Below are positions 16,690 through 25,448 of a stretch of 64,000 bases of DNA, one piece after another. Within the stretch, counting starts at the first letter, position 1. Each line of letters opens with the position of its first letter. This DNA is from Litoribacillus peritrichatus (GTDB taxonomy: Bacteria > Pseudomonadota > Gammaproteobacteria > Pseudomonadales > Litoribrevibacteraceae). The stretch lies in assembly GCF_039537985.1 (NCBI RefSeq), contig NZ_BAABBN010000012.1:310001-374000 (forward strand). Direction: 5' to 3'. A program made the translations under genes and the position numbers. Under the pieces are notes generated by a model that was given only the letters and a program-made list of their open reading frames with translations, did no database searches and had not been told where the DNA came from.

Positions 16690-17534
16690 ATGGTCTCTCC
16701 CAGTATGAAAATGGGTGAATAGGCACTGATCAGAAAAAAGAAAATGGCGGCAATGATAATAATTGCAATGGACGCAGAGATAATTCGCATTTGTCGTTCG
16801 CAAAGTACGGTGAGAGCACGCCCCTCTCTTTGAATGATGGACTGTATTTCTTGAGTTACATCCATCCCGGAACGTTCCATGGCCCGTAAATGCTCGGTAA
16901 TCAAATAACTCGGAATACCTCTTTGCTCTGAAGTATCAGACAACGGATAAAATACCGCTTCTAGAATGTTCAGATAAGCAGTACGAATGCCTGGTAGCGT
17001 TAATCGGTTAAAAATAAACGATTCAAAGTGAGTATCGGCAAACTGAAAAAGTCGTTTGAGTTCAAACCCCACCTTTAATGCCAACAATAACAGCACAAAA
17101 ATTACCACTGAAAACATCAGCCAGTAATCCTGATACCAAAGAACATGGATCGGAATATCCAGTTCAAACGTTCGGTAAGTTTCCAAAAAAGTAGGCGCAA
17201 CTTTCAGTTGGTATAAGCAAGACACCAAAAAAAACACCACGACCACACAGGACAAATATGCAATAACCCGCTTTAATTGCATCGGTTCATTGAGTTGAGA
17301 CGTAAAATCTAACCCACCATACAAACCTATGACCCGAGCCGCAGCCTGTTGGTTTTCTATGTCTTTGATTTCGGCCAACAGCAAATCCGGTAAAGAACCC
17401 GGTTCAGGCTGTTCCCCATACAAATGAACGCCAGGCTCGCTTTCAACACGAGTAAGACACTCATCCACACTTTCCTTGGCTTGGAGTGAATGATGGCTAC
17501 GCCTGCAAATAAAATGAAACCTGTCCCATGCCAT
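16686..17534 (-). CDS. divergent half-length PilC/GspF-like inner-membrane protein
   Basis: This 282-residue protein has three transmembrane spans, near residues 87-108, 137-158 and 255-275. The spacing and the cytoplasmic helical domain between spans two and three (TEHLRAMERSGMDVTQEIQS) follow the C-terminal half of PilC/GspF platform proteins. The first cytoplasmic F-domain is replaced by an unrelated region of about 85 residues. The last span ends with the AYSPIF-type motif. It is coupled to the pilin gene by a 4-bp overlap, which supports an assembly role. No ATPase or secretin gene is nearby, so it would need those from elsewhere. Confidence 0.65.
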   Translation of the reverse strand: MAWDRFHFICRRSHHSLQAKESVDECLTRVESEPGVHLYGEQPEPGSLPDLLLAEIKDIENQQAAARVIGLYGGLDFTSQLNEPMQLKRVIAYLSCVVVVFFLVSCLYQLKVAPTFLETYRTFELDIPIHVLWYQDYWLMFSVVIFVLLLLALKVGFELKRLFQFADTHFESFIFNRLTLPGIRTAYLNILEAVFYPLSDTSEQRGIPSYLITEHLRAMERSGMDVTQEIQSIIQREGRALTVLCERQMRIISASIAIIIIAAIFFFLISAYSPIFILGETI

Positions 17535-17583
17535 GGATGAAGCCTAAAAGTGAAAGAATCACTTCTAGGTATAGCAGAAATTT

Positions 17584-18075
17584 TTACAACACCAACGACA
17601 TCTCATGCCAACTTAGGCCACCATGCTCAGATTCAGACGGCCCCAAATCCACAAACCCAAATTTGGCATACATTGCAGTTAGCTCCCTCTGACAAATCAG
17701 ATAGATGTCTTGTTTGTTCATGTTCCGCATGATGTGAATGAAATGAGTCAGCAATTGACTGGCGTAACCCTGCCCTTGAAAATCAGGGTGAATAGCAACA
17801 GACATAATGACGATATGTTCACCTTCTGCATCATGGCCAACCAATTCTTTAAATTCTTCATCTGAAAGCTGTACTTTATGAGTCGCTCCGCAGTTTACAA
17901 AACCAAGAATCTGTTCGTTGTTTTCAAGTACAACAAAACCTTCGGGATAGGTTTTGATGCGCTTTAAGATTTTACTTTTACTAGCGGCCTCATCCCCGGC
18001 ATAAGCTGCTGTTTCAATCTCATAACACCGATTCAGATCTTGCTCATTCACTTGACGGATGTTCATTTTTGACAT
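17584..18075 (-). CDS. GNAT-family N-acetyltransferase
   Basis: This 163-residue acyl-CoA transferase begins MNIRQVNEQDLNRCYEIETA (after MSK). Motif A is AIHPDFQGQGYASQLL near residue 102, with the acetyl-CoA pyrophosphate loop QGQGYA. The C-terminal motif B is MYAKFGFVDLG. The order of features resembles arylalkylamine N-acetyltransferase-like GNATs. The acceptor substrate is unknown. GGAG lies about 13 bases before the first ATG and is closer to it than to the second ATG three codons on. Confidence 0.88.
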   Translation of the reverse strand: MSKMNIRQVNEQDLNRCYEIETAAYAGDEAASKSKILKRIKTYPEGFVVLENNEQILGFVNCGATHKVQLSDEEFKELVGHDAEGEHIVIMSVAIHPDFQGQGYASQLLTHFIHIMRNMNKQDIYLICQRELTAMYAKFGFVDLGPSESEHGGLSWHEMSLVL

Positions 18076-18154
18076 GCAGACTTCAACTCCTTCAAAACGA
18101 ATAAATGTTTACCGCACAACGCTAACACAAAGGCCCAAACGGCAAAACCTCGGT

Positions 18155-20128
18155 CTATATCGTCTGCACTTCTTTCAAGAGCAATGCAGACTTAGGACGG
18201 CACTGACACGCCAGCGTTAACCCCCGATCCTTCTCCCCAGATAACAAACCAGGTGCATCTTCAATAGCCAACTCGCTCTCACCTTCAGCAACCAGCATCA
18301 TACAGCAACCGCATTGGCCCACCCCGCAAGCGTGTGAAATCTTCACGCCTTCCTGCTGGGCTGCTTGAAGAACCGTTTGGTTCTCGGCAACGCTCAGCTC
18401 ATGTGTTAAGCCATTGGCTAATTCAATCTTCACCGAATGAACGTCGCCTTCAGGCCTAGGTGTCACCTGAGCAAACTCCTCGACCAACACCTGGCTGTCC
18501 TTAACTCCAAGGCCTTTTAACGTTTTAACCACGTTGTCTTTCATGGGCGTTGGGCCGCAAACATAAAAAGCACTCTCCAGAGGGTCCGCTTGTAATGCCA
18601 AGACCCTAAGCAAAGTTTCTTCTGTCAGATACCCTGTCTCTCCATGCCAGCTAGCATGGGGTTGCTCAAAAATATTCGTGAGATTAAATCGATCTGAATA
18701 GTCAAACAGCAGTTGATTCAATTGAAGCAGAAACATCATATCCTTGATGGATCGATTCGCGTAGATCAGGTGAACCTGAGTATCCGGACACCTTGCCAAA
18801 GCCGTCTTGGCGATCGCTAAATTCGGAGTAATGCCACTTCCCCCCGAAATCAACGTTACCTGTTTCGCGTTCATAGACGCATCGGAATCAAATATAAAAT
18901 CGCCAAACGGTCCTGCAACCGTCAGCTCATCGCCAGCCTTCAGTATTTCATTCAAATAGACCGATAAGCGCCCATTTTTAACCCGCTTGACACCCACCGT
19001 CAGTTTTCCTGAGTCAGGGGCTTCGCACAGAGAATAACAACGAGTGACAACATCGCCGTCAATGAGCTTACTTAACGTCACATATTGACCCGCTTTGAAT
19101 GAAAAGACCCGACCATTCATACGCTCAAAAGTAATGGCTACCGACTCTGCTGTAACTTGTTGAATACTCTCTACACGTAATGTCAGTTTATGAAAACCGT
19201 CCAAACTCCGGGGCTCCAAAGCATTCAGAGACTGACCAAAGCCCGGAACATTACTTGGAAACAATTCTTCAATGGGCGCATTTTTCTCTTCAAGCTCAGG
19301 GCGAATCAGATCAAAAACCCGCTTGTAGTTATACCAGGTCACTCGCGGATATAAGTGATGAATATGATGGTAGCTCTGCCCCATCGTTAAGAAGCCCAAA
19401 CCTGGGAACAAATAACTTCGAGTATTCTGGTATCGACTCTGTTGACGAGTCGGCATGTGAGGAATCCAATCAAACAACATCCCCAAAACATAACTGGCTA
19501 AGAAAATGGGCAAAATGCCTACGATCAATAACTCAAACCATAAACCGGAACCAAGCAATCCCAAAACAATAGATAAGGTAACCAAGTAATACACCAAAGA
19601 CGACCGGTGAGTTTGAGTAATAACAGGGTCATCTTTAAAACGAGTTGCAGTTAAATACAGATAATTAAAGGCCAGCGTTGGTGCTCGAAGGCTGGCTTCC
19701 AACCAGGTGTCCCCCGATACCCAATGATCCGGGTCTCGATCCGGATCATTGGTAAACGCATGATGATAGTCATGGATTTTAGCAAACAGTCCAAAAGGAA
19801 GAACCAAGAACAGTAACGTCGAAATCCACCCCATTATCCGCTCAAATGGTTTCATCCAGGTGACTTCATGAGCAATATTGCCATGACCTGCTTCATGAAC
19901 CACCGTGAATCCAAGATAGATCAACAAGGTTGCTGCAAACATGCCTTCAACCAAATTTAACGTTCCCGTAAAGAGCGCTACAAGCATAGCGATGTATCCA
20001 GCTAATACACCAAAAAATAAGGTAACGGTTCCCCAGGCAACGCCAGAGGAATAGGCACGCCAGCCGTCAGCTTTTGAGGTGACTTGTACTTTCTGGGCAA
20101 CAACGGTGGCTGACACTTTCGCATTCAT
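18155..20128 (-). CDS. fatty-acid desaturase fused to ferredoxin reductase
   Basis: This 657-residue membrane enzyme combines a di-iron desaturase with its electron-transfer chain. The desaturase part (to about residue 300) has four membrane spans and three His boxes: HEAGHGNIAHE near 80-89, HDYHH near 121-125 and HHIHH near 256-260. The reductase part has an FAD site (RCYSLCEAP), a nucleotide site (ISGGSGITPN) and a C-terminal [2Fe-2S] ferredoxin (CGVGQCGCC, with a later CQC). Electrons would pass NAD(P)H to FAD to Fe-S to di-iron within one chain. Related systems are usually split into separate desaturase and oxidoreductase genes. The ATG at 20128 with GGAG is chosen over a TTG two codons earlier. 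It is divergent from an AraC regulator. Confidence 0.92.
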   Translation of the reverse strand: MNAKVSATVVAQKVQVTSKADGWRAYSSGVAWGTVTLFFGVLAGYIAMLVALFTGTLNLVEGMFAATLLIYLGFTVVHEAGHGNIAHEVTWMKPFERIMGWISTLLFLVLPFGLFAKIHDYHHAFTNDPDRDPDHWVSGDTWLEASLRAPTLAFNYLYLTATRFKDDPVITQTHRSSLVYYLVTLSIVLGLLGSGLWFELLIVGILPIFLASYVLGMLFDWIPHMPTRQQSRYQNTRSYLFPGLGFLTMGQSYHHIHHLYPRVTWYNYKRVFDLIRPELEEKNAPIEELFPSNVPGFGQSLNALEPRSLDGFHKLTLRVESIQQVTAESVAITFERMNGRVFSFKAGQYVTLSKLIDGDVVTRCYSLCEAPDSGKLTVGVKRVKNGRLSVYLNEILKAGDELTVAGPFGDFIFDSDASMNAKQVTLISGGSGITPNLAIAKTALARCPDTQVHLIYANRSIKDMMFLLQLNQLLFDYSDRFNLTNIFEQPHASWHGETGYLTEETLLRVLALQADPLESAFYVCGPTPMKDNVVKTLKGLGVKDSQVLVEEFAQVTPRPEGDVHSVKIELANGLTHELSVAENQTVLQAAQQEGVKISHACGVGQCGCCMMLVAEGESELAIEDAPGLLSGEKDRGLTLACQCRPKSALLLKEVQTI

Positions 20129-20307
20129 AACCAATCTCCAAACAACCTAATTGTTTTTATAAGTGTTGGTTAATGTAATCTATCCCAAACAACACACTTA
20201 TCTTTTCACGCCACCGACTTGCCACTTGACGCCAAAATTTTTAAGGTCATAAAACCAACACATGAAGACAAATGAAGAGCGCAAAAATGCGACGTCAGGA
20301 GAGCGCT

Positions 20308-21357
20308 ATGGATGCACCGTACATTAATGCCAGTTTCTTACGTGGATTCAGCGCTTTAGTGATTGCGAAAGGAGGCAATCCATTATCGCTTTACGAATCC
20401 GTCGGGTTGGATAAAGAAATATTCATCGAAGAAAGTCTGCAACCGGAAAAAGTAAAAAGTCTGTTAATTCCTTTCGATAAGTTTGTTTATCTTCTCGAAA
20501 CCACCGCCAAAGAACTCAATTACCCCGACGTCGCAATACAACTGGCAAGACAGCAGGACATGATGATTCTGGCCCCGCTCGGCCCTATGCTGAACCGGTG
20601 CAATAACGTTGCGGAAGCACTGACGACCATCATCAAGTATCTGAAAATTCTGGTGTCCGGCTATCAGGTGGAAGTTATTAATCAACACGATTGCGTTACG
20701 CTCACTTTCAATGTGGACCTGCCACATATTCAGGAAATGGTGCAATACCAGGACTACGCCATGGCAAGCGCAATGAATATTATTTTTGGGATGTTAGGAA
20801 AATCATATCCGATTCGGGGGTGTTATTTTCTTCGAAGTGAAAGAGATCAACATCGCATTTCAGAATACGCCAGATACTTTGGCTGCCCGGTGGCCTTTAA
20901 TTGCCGTAGCCTGTCCATCACAGCAGACCAATCCATTTTACTTGAAGACGTAAACAGCCTGATAAAACAAATCAATACGCGCGTAAACAAGGCGCTGTCA
21001 TCCTATAGTCAGACCATCGTAGAGAAAGTCACGCAAGTTATCAGCTTTTCTTTAGCAAACGGCACCACCAACATCCAGGACATTGCTTCGTCCATGCATT
21101 GCAGCCAGCGAACACTTCAACGAAAGCTGCAAGAGCACAACACCTCGTTCAGTGCCCTGCTGGACTCTGTACGATTTAACATGGCCAATCAATACCTCAA
21201 AAATACCTACTATCGTTTGACAGATATCGCGATGTTGCTGGGTTATAGCAACTTGAGTTCATTCAGCAGAAGTTATCATCGTTGGAGCGGAGTATACCCA
21301 AAAGAAGTACAGAAGCGGATGAAGAATGCAGCGGACAGCAAAACCAATAAACCCTAA
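20308..21357 (+). CDS. AraC-family regulator (OruR/ArgR-like N-domain)
   Basis: This 349-residue regulator has an N-terminal effector domain of the Arabinose_bd type over residues 10-200 (FLRGFSALVIAKGGNPLSLY). Two HTH motifs occupy the last 100 residues (NIQDIASSMHCSQRTLQRKL and LTDIAMLLGYSNLSSFSRSY). An ATG at 20272 is open, but the ATG at 20308 has AGGAG at the right distance and matches the family N-terminus, so I use it. It diverges from the desaturase fusion and probably controls it. The effector could be a fatty acid or acyl-CoA; this is inferred from context only. Confidence 0.9.
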   Translation: MDAPYINASFLRGFSALVIAKGGNPLSLYESVGLDKEIFIEESLQPEKVKSLLIPFDKFVYLLETTAKELNYPDVAIQLARQQDMMILAPLGPMLNRCNNVAEALTTIIKYLKILVSGYQVEVINQHDCVTLTFNVDLPHIQEMVQYQDYAMASAMNIIFGMLGKSYPIRGCYFLRSERDQHRISEYARYFGCPVAFNCRSLSITADQSILLEDVNSLIKQINTRVNKALSSYSQTIVEKVTQVISFSLANGTTNIQDIASSMHCSQRTLQRKLQEHNTSFSALLDSVRFNMANQYLKNTYYRLTDIAMLLGYSNLSSFSRSYHRWSGVYPKEVQKRMKNAADSKTNKP

Positions 21358-21707
21358 CAAGATCCGCCCGAAGTCAGCGTTTCTGTTGCTAAGTCTAAAC
21401 CAAAGCTGCACGAATAATCGCCTGCGGGAGACTTGCCGCAAGAAACAGATTTTCCTTGTTTAACGAGCGACCCGTCATCCAGACATATATCCGGCACCGC
21501 TTCCTGAGGCATGGAGTGATATAAATACTGTGCACTTTCTCCGCGAATAACAAAACTCATCCCGGTAGTACGGGAAGGGTCATCGAATGCAGATTCGCTC
21601 CATATGAAGTAAGTACCTTCAAGCCTTTGATTCATAGATTCTTGCGCATAAACATTACCCGCGCCGAAGATCAGGCACAAGATAACGAAAGATACTGGCC
21701 ATAACAT
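21354..21707 (-). CDS. small secreted protein, unknown
   Basis: This 117-residue protein has a signal peptide ending at VYAQ. The mature part has four cysteines, in DICLDDG, VSCGKS, YSCSFG and the C-terminal GGSC, suggesting two disulfides in the periplasm or outside. AAGG lies before the ATG at 21707; a GTG two codons upstream is disfavoured. The gene overlaps the AraC gene by 4 bp tail to tail and follows the beta-barrel gene by 7 bp on the same strand, so it belongs to that envelope operon. No family recognised. Confidence 0.6.
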   Translation of the reverse strand: MLWPVSFVILCLIFGAGNVYAQESMNQRLEGTYFIWSESAFDDPSRTTGMSFVIRGESAQYLYHSMPQEAVPDICLDDGSLVKQGKSVSCGKSPAGDYSCSFGLDLATETLTSGGSC

Positions 21708-21714
21708 AATCACC

Positions 21715-22812
21715 TTAATACTTAACCCGCTTCTTACTCACAAAGGATTTACTGATACTCAGCCCGCCGAAATAATCCGCACTGGATTCACTGAACCCAA
21801 GGCCCGCTGCAAAGCTCAGCTTCCATCCCTCTTTAAGCTGTTGATTAAAATATGTGGTCAGCGAGCGTATTGGCTGACTTCGCTCGGTAGCCGCTTCCTT
21901 GAAACGATAGCTAACACCAAAATTTTGGGTTCGGTTGTAAAGATATTTACCACCAATCGAAACAAAAGTTCGGTCGTTGTAATCTGTTTCATCGGTGTCT
22001 CCCATCCATTGGTATCCCAAACGGGCATTAGCAACCCAACGGCCATCTCGCCATGAGCCACCAGTGAAAACAGTATAATCGAACTCGCCAGAGCTCAGGT
22101 TTTCATCTTCACTGCCCGTCGGCGCTTTGACACCCGCCCCAAGATGAAAGAGACTATTTTTAACCGGAACCCAAGGTAATGAATACTGCCCATTCAAACG
22201 TAAATCGCCGAAGCCCCAGCGCTGCTTGTCTTCTTTACTTGCCTGAGTGATGGTCTCGCCGCCTTCACGCAAAACTAAAATATTGGCCGGGCCATCAATG
22301 TAAAGATAAGGAATTTGAGCACTTAAACGCCATTGCCTCAGACTGTAACTGGCTCGGAATGGCATACTGAAGACCTTCGTGCTGCGGTCTGTCGTGTAGT
22401 CTCCATGGCTCATATAAGCCCCCACACCCAAGGTTAGTTTTTCATGCTCCGTTTTCACTTTTAACCGTTTGGGAGCATCTTTGGCTTGTTTTTTCTTTAA
22501 TACAATGGGTTTGCCTGACTTCGCCCGCGTCCCCGAATCTTGATGAACGTCGTTTCTGACCTGTAATGGTGAATTTGAACTTTCTTGCGAGTACGACACT
22601 GAAGCAAACATCATGACTAAACCACCCATAAGAATGCCTCTGATAACAGCGCTCAAACGACCACTCAACACATCAAAAAGCCGTTCGGTCTGAGGCACTG
22701 GTTCCTTTAAAAATTGTGGTTTCCTCAAAAGTTCTGATTCCTTCAAAAATGCTCTCTTCTTCAAACGACCGACATGGATTGCCGCATTACTTACTCTTAG
22801 CTCACTCTCCAA
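21715..22812 (-). CDS. outer-membrane beta-barrel protein
   Basis: This 365-residue protein has a basic N-terminal tail and a signal-like span (ILMGGLVMMFASVSYS, residues 60-75). About 14 alternating amphipathic strands follow, typical of transporter-type barrels annotated as phenol-degradation (MetA) or DUF3187-like. I keep the TTG at 22812, which has AGAAGG seven bases upstream, only 5 bp after the previous stop. However, an internal ATG at residue 62 would give a standard signal peptide, and the 60-residue extension is odd. The protein ends KKRVKY, without the usual terminal Phe. It is transcribed with the lipoprotein gene at 22817. Confidence 0.65.
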   Translation of the reverse strand: MESELRVSNAAIHVGRLKKRAFLKESELLRKPQFLKEPVPQTERLFDVLSGRLSAVIRGILMGGLVMMFASVSYSQESSNSPLQVRNDVHQDSGTRAKSGKPIVLKKKQAKDAPKRLKVKTEHEKLTLGVGAYMSHGDYTTDRSTKVFSMPFRASYSLRQWRLSAQIPYLYIDGPANILVLREGGETITQASKEDKQRWGFGDLRLNGQYSLPWVPVKNSLFHLGAGVKAPTGSEDENLSSGEFDYTVFTGGSWRDGRWVANARLGYQWMGDTDETDYNDRTFVSIGGKYLYNRTQNFGVSYRFKEAATERSQPIRSLTTYFNQQLKEGWKLSFAAGLGFSESSADYFGGLSISKSFVSKKRVKY

Positions 22813-22816
22813 CGTT

Positions 22817-23170
22817 TTACCTTCTATTTGCCGGCTTCACCAACAATAAATTTTCTAAAATAATGGGACGATCAATATCAACTTTACTGCCATCGTACCC
22901 CTTGGTGATTTCTATAATTCTCGGCATTTTCCGACAACGATCCATATTCAGTCGCTCTATCCAAAGTCGATTGGTTTCATTCACAGGTGCAATACCAATG
23001 TGGAAGTCGTCTGCTCGTGTACAGCCGTTGCTTTTCACTTCAAACGTGATCTCTGTCGCTTTTACATTCACAGAATACAGTGGCTCTAAATAGTTTGCTT
23101 GGCTCTCCAAACTGTTGCACGCCGACACTGAAGTCAAAATCAATAAGCCTAAAGTAAAGTGCTTTTTCAT
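22817..23170 (-). CDS. small lipoprotein, unknown
   Basis: This 117-residue protein has a lipobox near residue 15 (LILTSVSAC). The mature part (about 100 residues) has two further cysteines (NGCTRADDF and MDRCRKMP) and reads as a small beta domain. I do not recognise the family. The ATG at 23170 precedes a normal lipoprotein signal; a longer frame to 23269 would put 33 residues before it. It is the first gene of a lipoprotein, barrel and secreted-protein group on the minus strand. Confidence 0.65.
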   Translation of the reverse strand: MKKHFTLGLLILTSVSACNSLESQANYLEPLYSVNVKATEITFEVKSNGCTRADDFHIGIAPVNETNRLWIERLNMDRCRKMPRIIEITKGYDGSKVDIDRPIILENLLLVKPANRR

Positions 23171-23204
23171 GTTCAATTCCAGTTTTATCAAACCTAAAGG
23201 TATC

Positions 23205-23235
23205 TGTGGAGTTCCCCGGTTAAGGGAACTCCACA
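23205..23235. terminator. 12-bp perfect hairpin after the protease gene
   Basis: TGTGGAGTTCCC and its complement, with a 7-nt loop. It lies 80 bp downstream of the protease stop, just upstream of the lipoprotein start at 23170. It has no T tract, so it may be a transcript-stabilising or attenuating element between the two genes instead of a full terminator. Confidence 0.55.
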
Positions 23236-23314
23236 ATAAAGACGTCCATATCCTACGTCCGTGTGGCATATAATCCTTTATATTCGTTGTGAGCCTGCGC
23301 TCATCACTAATCGC

Positions 23315-25282
23315 TTATTTGCGCCCTTTTTTGAAACCCAACTTCTTTAAGCTCAAACCTAATAAAGACAGCAAGCCGAACAAGAAGAAATCCGAGCTAC
23401 CACCACCAGAAGAACTGTCAGACCCTGATGCTTTGCTTGCAGGAGAAGCCGATCCCGAACCAGCACTTCCAGCGGCTTTAAATTTCACATTACTGACATT
23501 AGCTTTGGCAGATGCTGTGTTTGCAGCCGTTTTACGATACACCCAGCTCACTTGATGCTTACCCGCAGATAATTCCGCCGAGTGGCGTTTTTCTCGGTTC
23601 GAGGCCCTGTCACCTGACAAACTCACGACCACTTCACCATCCACCATGAAATGAATCGTATTTCCAGGGGCATCACCCACCAAATTTACGTCAAACTCCA
23701 ACACGCCAGGCCCTTCAATTTCGGTCATGATCAGAGCATCTTCATTTTCCGTCACTTGGTCACACGCCAATTCAAAAGCATCGTTTTCGCTGTCCCCGGT
23801 CCATTGAGTTTCACCATCAAAGAACCACTCCTCGTCATCCACACCCTCCATGCCATCAAAATCTTCTTCAACAACAAGGCGAGGTAAAGCAACACCAAAT
23901 AAATCTACATTGATGCTCGAATGTTCTGTATCCGTGGTTGAAATAGTGAGTTTTCCTTGATGAACTTGAGAATCCGAGGCTTTAAAACCAATCAATACTT
24001 CACATTCTTCATCTGGTTCAATGGTTTTACCATCACACTCATTTTCTAAGATCTCAAAGCTCGAAGTATTATCAATACTAATACCCTGAACCGTTACAGC
24101 AGCGTCTGTATTGTTATAGAACAGAACAGCGTCTTCGACTTGATGGTCTTGCCCTGGCGCCATAAACCCTAGGAATGTCGGTACTTCATACGGGGAATCA
24201 GAAAAATCAAAGTCAGGCAGGTCAATACCATTGTCATCGTCTTCATCGTACTCGTCATCAAATTCATCATCACAATCTTCGTCGTACTCGCCACCTTCAT
24301 CAGCTAACTCTTCATCAGCTAAATCGTCATCTCCGCTTTCTCCTTCCTCAAGGTCTTCGCCGTTGAAGTCATCACCAAAATCTTCATCGTCTTCGAAATG
24401 GCCGCAATCGCCTCCCAGTTCATCATCCCACTCATCATCGTCGCCTTCACCCTCATCAGGGCCACCCGGTTTAGCAGTTAAAGGCGGTACCTCGCCTGCT
24501 TTTACTTTAGCTATCCACTCGTTGTAATTAGCAACTTTGGTGTAAACCCCAAAAAAGTCTTTTTGAGCACACCCTTCACCAAAACTGACTACCCCCGCCT
24601 GAAACCAATCGCTGTCTTTTTGATACACCAGCGGCCCACCGCTATCGCCCTGGCAAGAATCCTTCCCCCCTTCAGCAAAACCGGCACAAATCATGTTATC
24701 CGTGATATCAATACCAACTTTATCGTAGTTGGCATCGCAGGTTGCACGATCGGCCAAAGGCACCTGGACCTCCTGCAGAATATTTGGAAATTCTTCACCG
24801 GACGTTGAGCGGTTTCCCCAACCCATCACTTTCAAATTTGAGCCAACGGAAAGCCCACTCATGAGAGCAGCATCCGCCAGTTTCACTGGGGCTTTGGCAC
24901 TGGCTGTATCAAGCTCCAGCACGGCAATGTCGTGGTCGTCTTTGTATTCCTGATGCATGAAGATGTTTTTAACCGTCAAGGTCTCTTCTGCCGAACTTGT
25001 TTGCTTTAAGTCGTATTCACTGATCACTACCTGAATGTTGGCAGCGGTTTCATCCTCAATACAGTGAGCTGCAGTCAATACATATTTTTGATCGATCAAG
25101 CTTGCCCCACAAAAGTGCTCACCACCCGATTTACTTTGAACAGACACCATCCAGGGGTACGTGTTAGGTACTGCGTCTGTCCCGCCAATGATTCGAATCA
25201 TTCTTGTATCTGCTTGAGCAGGGATTGCTGCGATTGCGCTTGATACTGCGGTAGCCAGAGCAAGCTTTTTTAAATTTTTCAT
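23315..25282 (-). CDS. secreted trypsin-like protease with acidic linker and GlyGly-CTERM tail
   Basis: This 655-residue protein has a signal peptide (1-24) and a short propeptide cut after R30 to release IIGG. The S1 domain has the triad H73 (TAAHC), D118 (DHDIA) and S214 (GDSGG). D208, six residues before the serine, predicts Arg/Lys specificity. A linker near residues 277-352 is almost all Asp, Glu and Gly. Two beta-sandwich regions follow, then Ser/Gly-rich sequence and the C-terminal signal GGGSSDFFLFGLLSLLGLSL with a basic end. This is the GlyGly-CTERM signal processed by rhombosortase during type II secretion. Its promoter carries a dyad shared with the divergent DUF6502 gene. Confidence 0.93.
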   Translation of the reverse strand: MKNLKKLALATAVSSAIAAIPAQADTRMIRIIGGTDAVPNTYPWMVSVQSKSGGEHFCGASLIDQKYVLTAAHCIEDETAANIQVVISEYDLKQTSSAEETLTVKNIFMHQEYKDDHDIAVLELDTASAKAPVKLADAALMSGLSVGSNLKVMGWGNRSTSGEEFPNILQEVQVPLADRATCDANYDKVGIDITDNMICAGFAEGGKDSCQGDSGGPLVYQKDSDWFQAGVVSFGEGCAQKDFFGVYTKVANYNEWIAKVKAGEVPPLTAKPGGPDEGEGDDDEWDDELGGDCGHFEDDEDFGDDFNGEDLEEGESGDDDLADEELADEGGEYDEDCDDEFDDEYDEDDDNGIDLPDFDFSDSPYEVPTFLGFMAPGQDHQVEDAVLFYNNTDAAVTVQGISIDNTSSFEILENECDGKTIEPDEECEVLIGFKASDSQVHQGKLTISTTDTEHSSINVDLFGVALPRLVVEEDFDGMEGVDDEEWFFDGETQWTGDSENDAFELACDQVTENEDALIMTEIEGPGVLEFDVNLVGDAPGNTIHFMVDGEVVVSLSGDRASNREKRHSAELSAGKHQVSWVYRKTAANTASAKANVSNVKFKAAGSAGSGSASPASKASGSDSSSGGGSSDFFLFGLLSLLGLSLKKLGFKKGRK

Positions 25283-25309
25283 GTTATTTCTCCGGTGTGC
25301 TTGTTTTGT

Positions 25310-25322
25310 GGGATTTTTTCCC
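25310..25322. promoter_or_regulatory. operator-like dyad 1 (GGGA-N5-TCCC)
   Basis: GGGATTTTTTCCC, in the 5' leader of the protease transcript. First of three 13-bp copies in the divergent protease/DUF6502 region. Confidence 0.5.
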
Positions 25323-25336
25323 TCTTTTCGATTATC

Positions 25337-25365
25337 AAGATATGTGGGAAAATTTCCCTTGTCAA
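25337..25365 (-). promoter_or_regulatory. protease promoter, dyad 2 inside the spacer
   Basis: On the minus strand a perfect -35 TTGACA (25360-25365) and a -10 TATCTT (25337-25342) are separated by 17 bp. The second dyad, GGGAAAATTTCCC at 25346-25358, fills this spacer. This is the classic position for a repressor site. Confidence 0.65.
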
Positions 25366-25425
25366 AATATTTATTCTAAAATAATTGATAGAACGAGCAC
25401 TGAGTCACACACAGAGAATTACCAT

Positions 25426-25438
25426 GGGAATAAATCCC
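25426..25438. promoter_or_regulatory. operator-like dyad 3 (GGGA-N5-TCCC)
   Basis: GGGAATAAATCCC, 10 bp upstream of the DUF6502 start at 25449. Third copy of the same 13-bp pattern, placed to affect the divergent gene. Confidence 0.5.
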
Positions 25439-25448
25439 TCACTGAGTT

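Noticed and set aside
16689..16803. Longer pilin start with a Cys/His-rich segment
   Set aside because: It lies inside the coding region of the PilC-like gene; the type IV prepilin leader and the ATGA overlap support the start at 16689.
20160..20200. Inverted TAAGTGT/ACACTTA arms between the desaturase and AraC genes
   Set aside because: Arms are only 7 bp with a 27-bp gap and AraC proteins normally bind direct repeats; not convincing as an operator.
24231..24527. Ser-rich frame on the plus strand opposite the protease linker
   Set aside because: It is the antisense of an Asp/Glu-rich tract, which always reads as Ser/Ser-rich in that frame.
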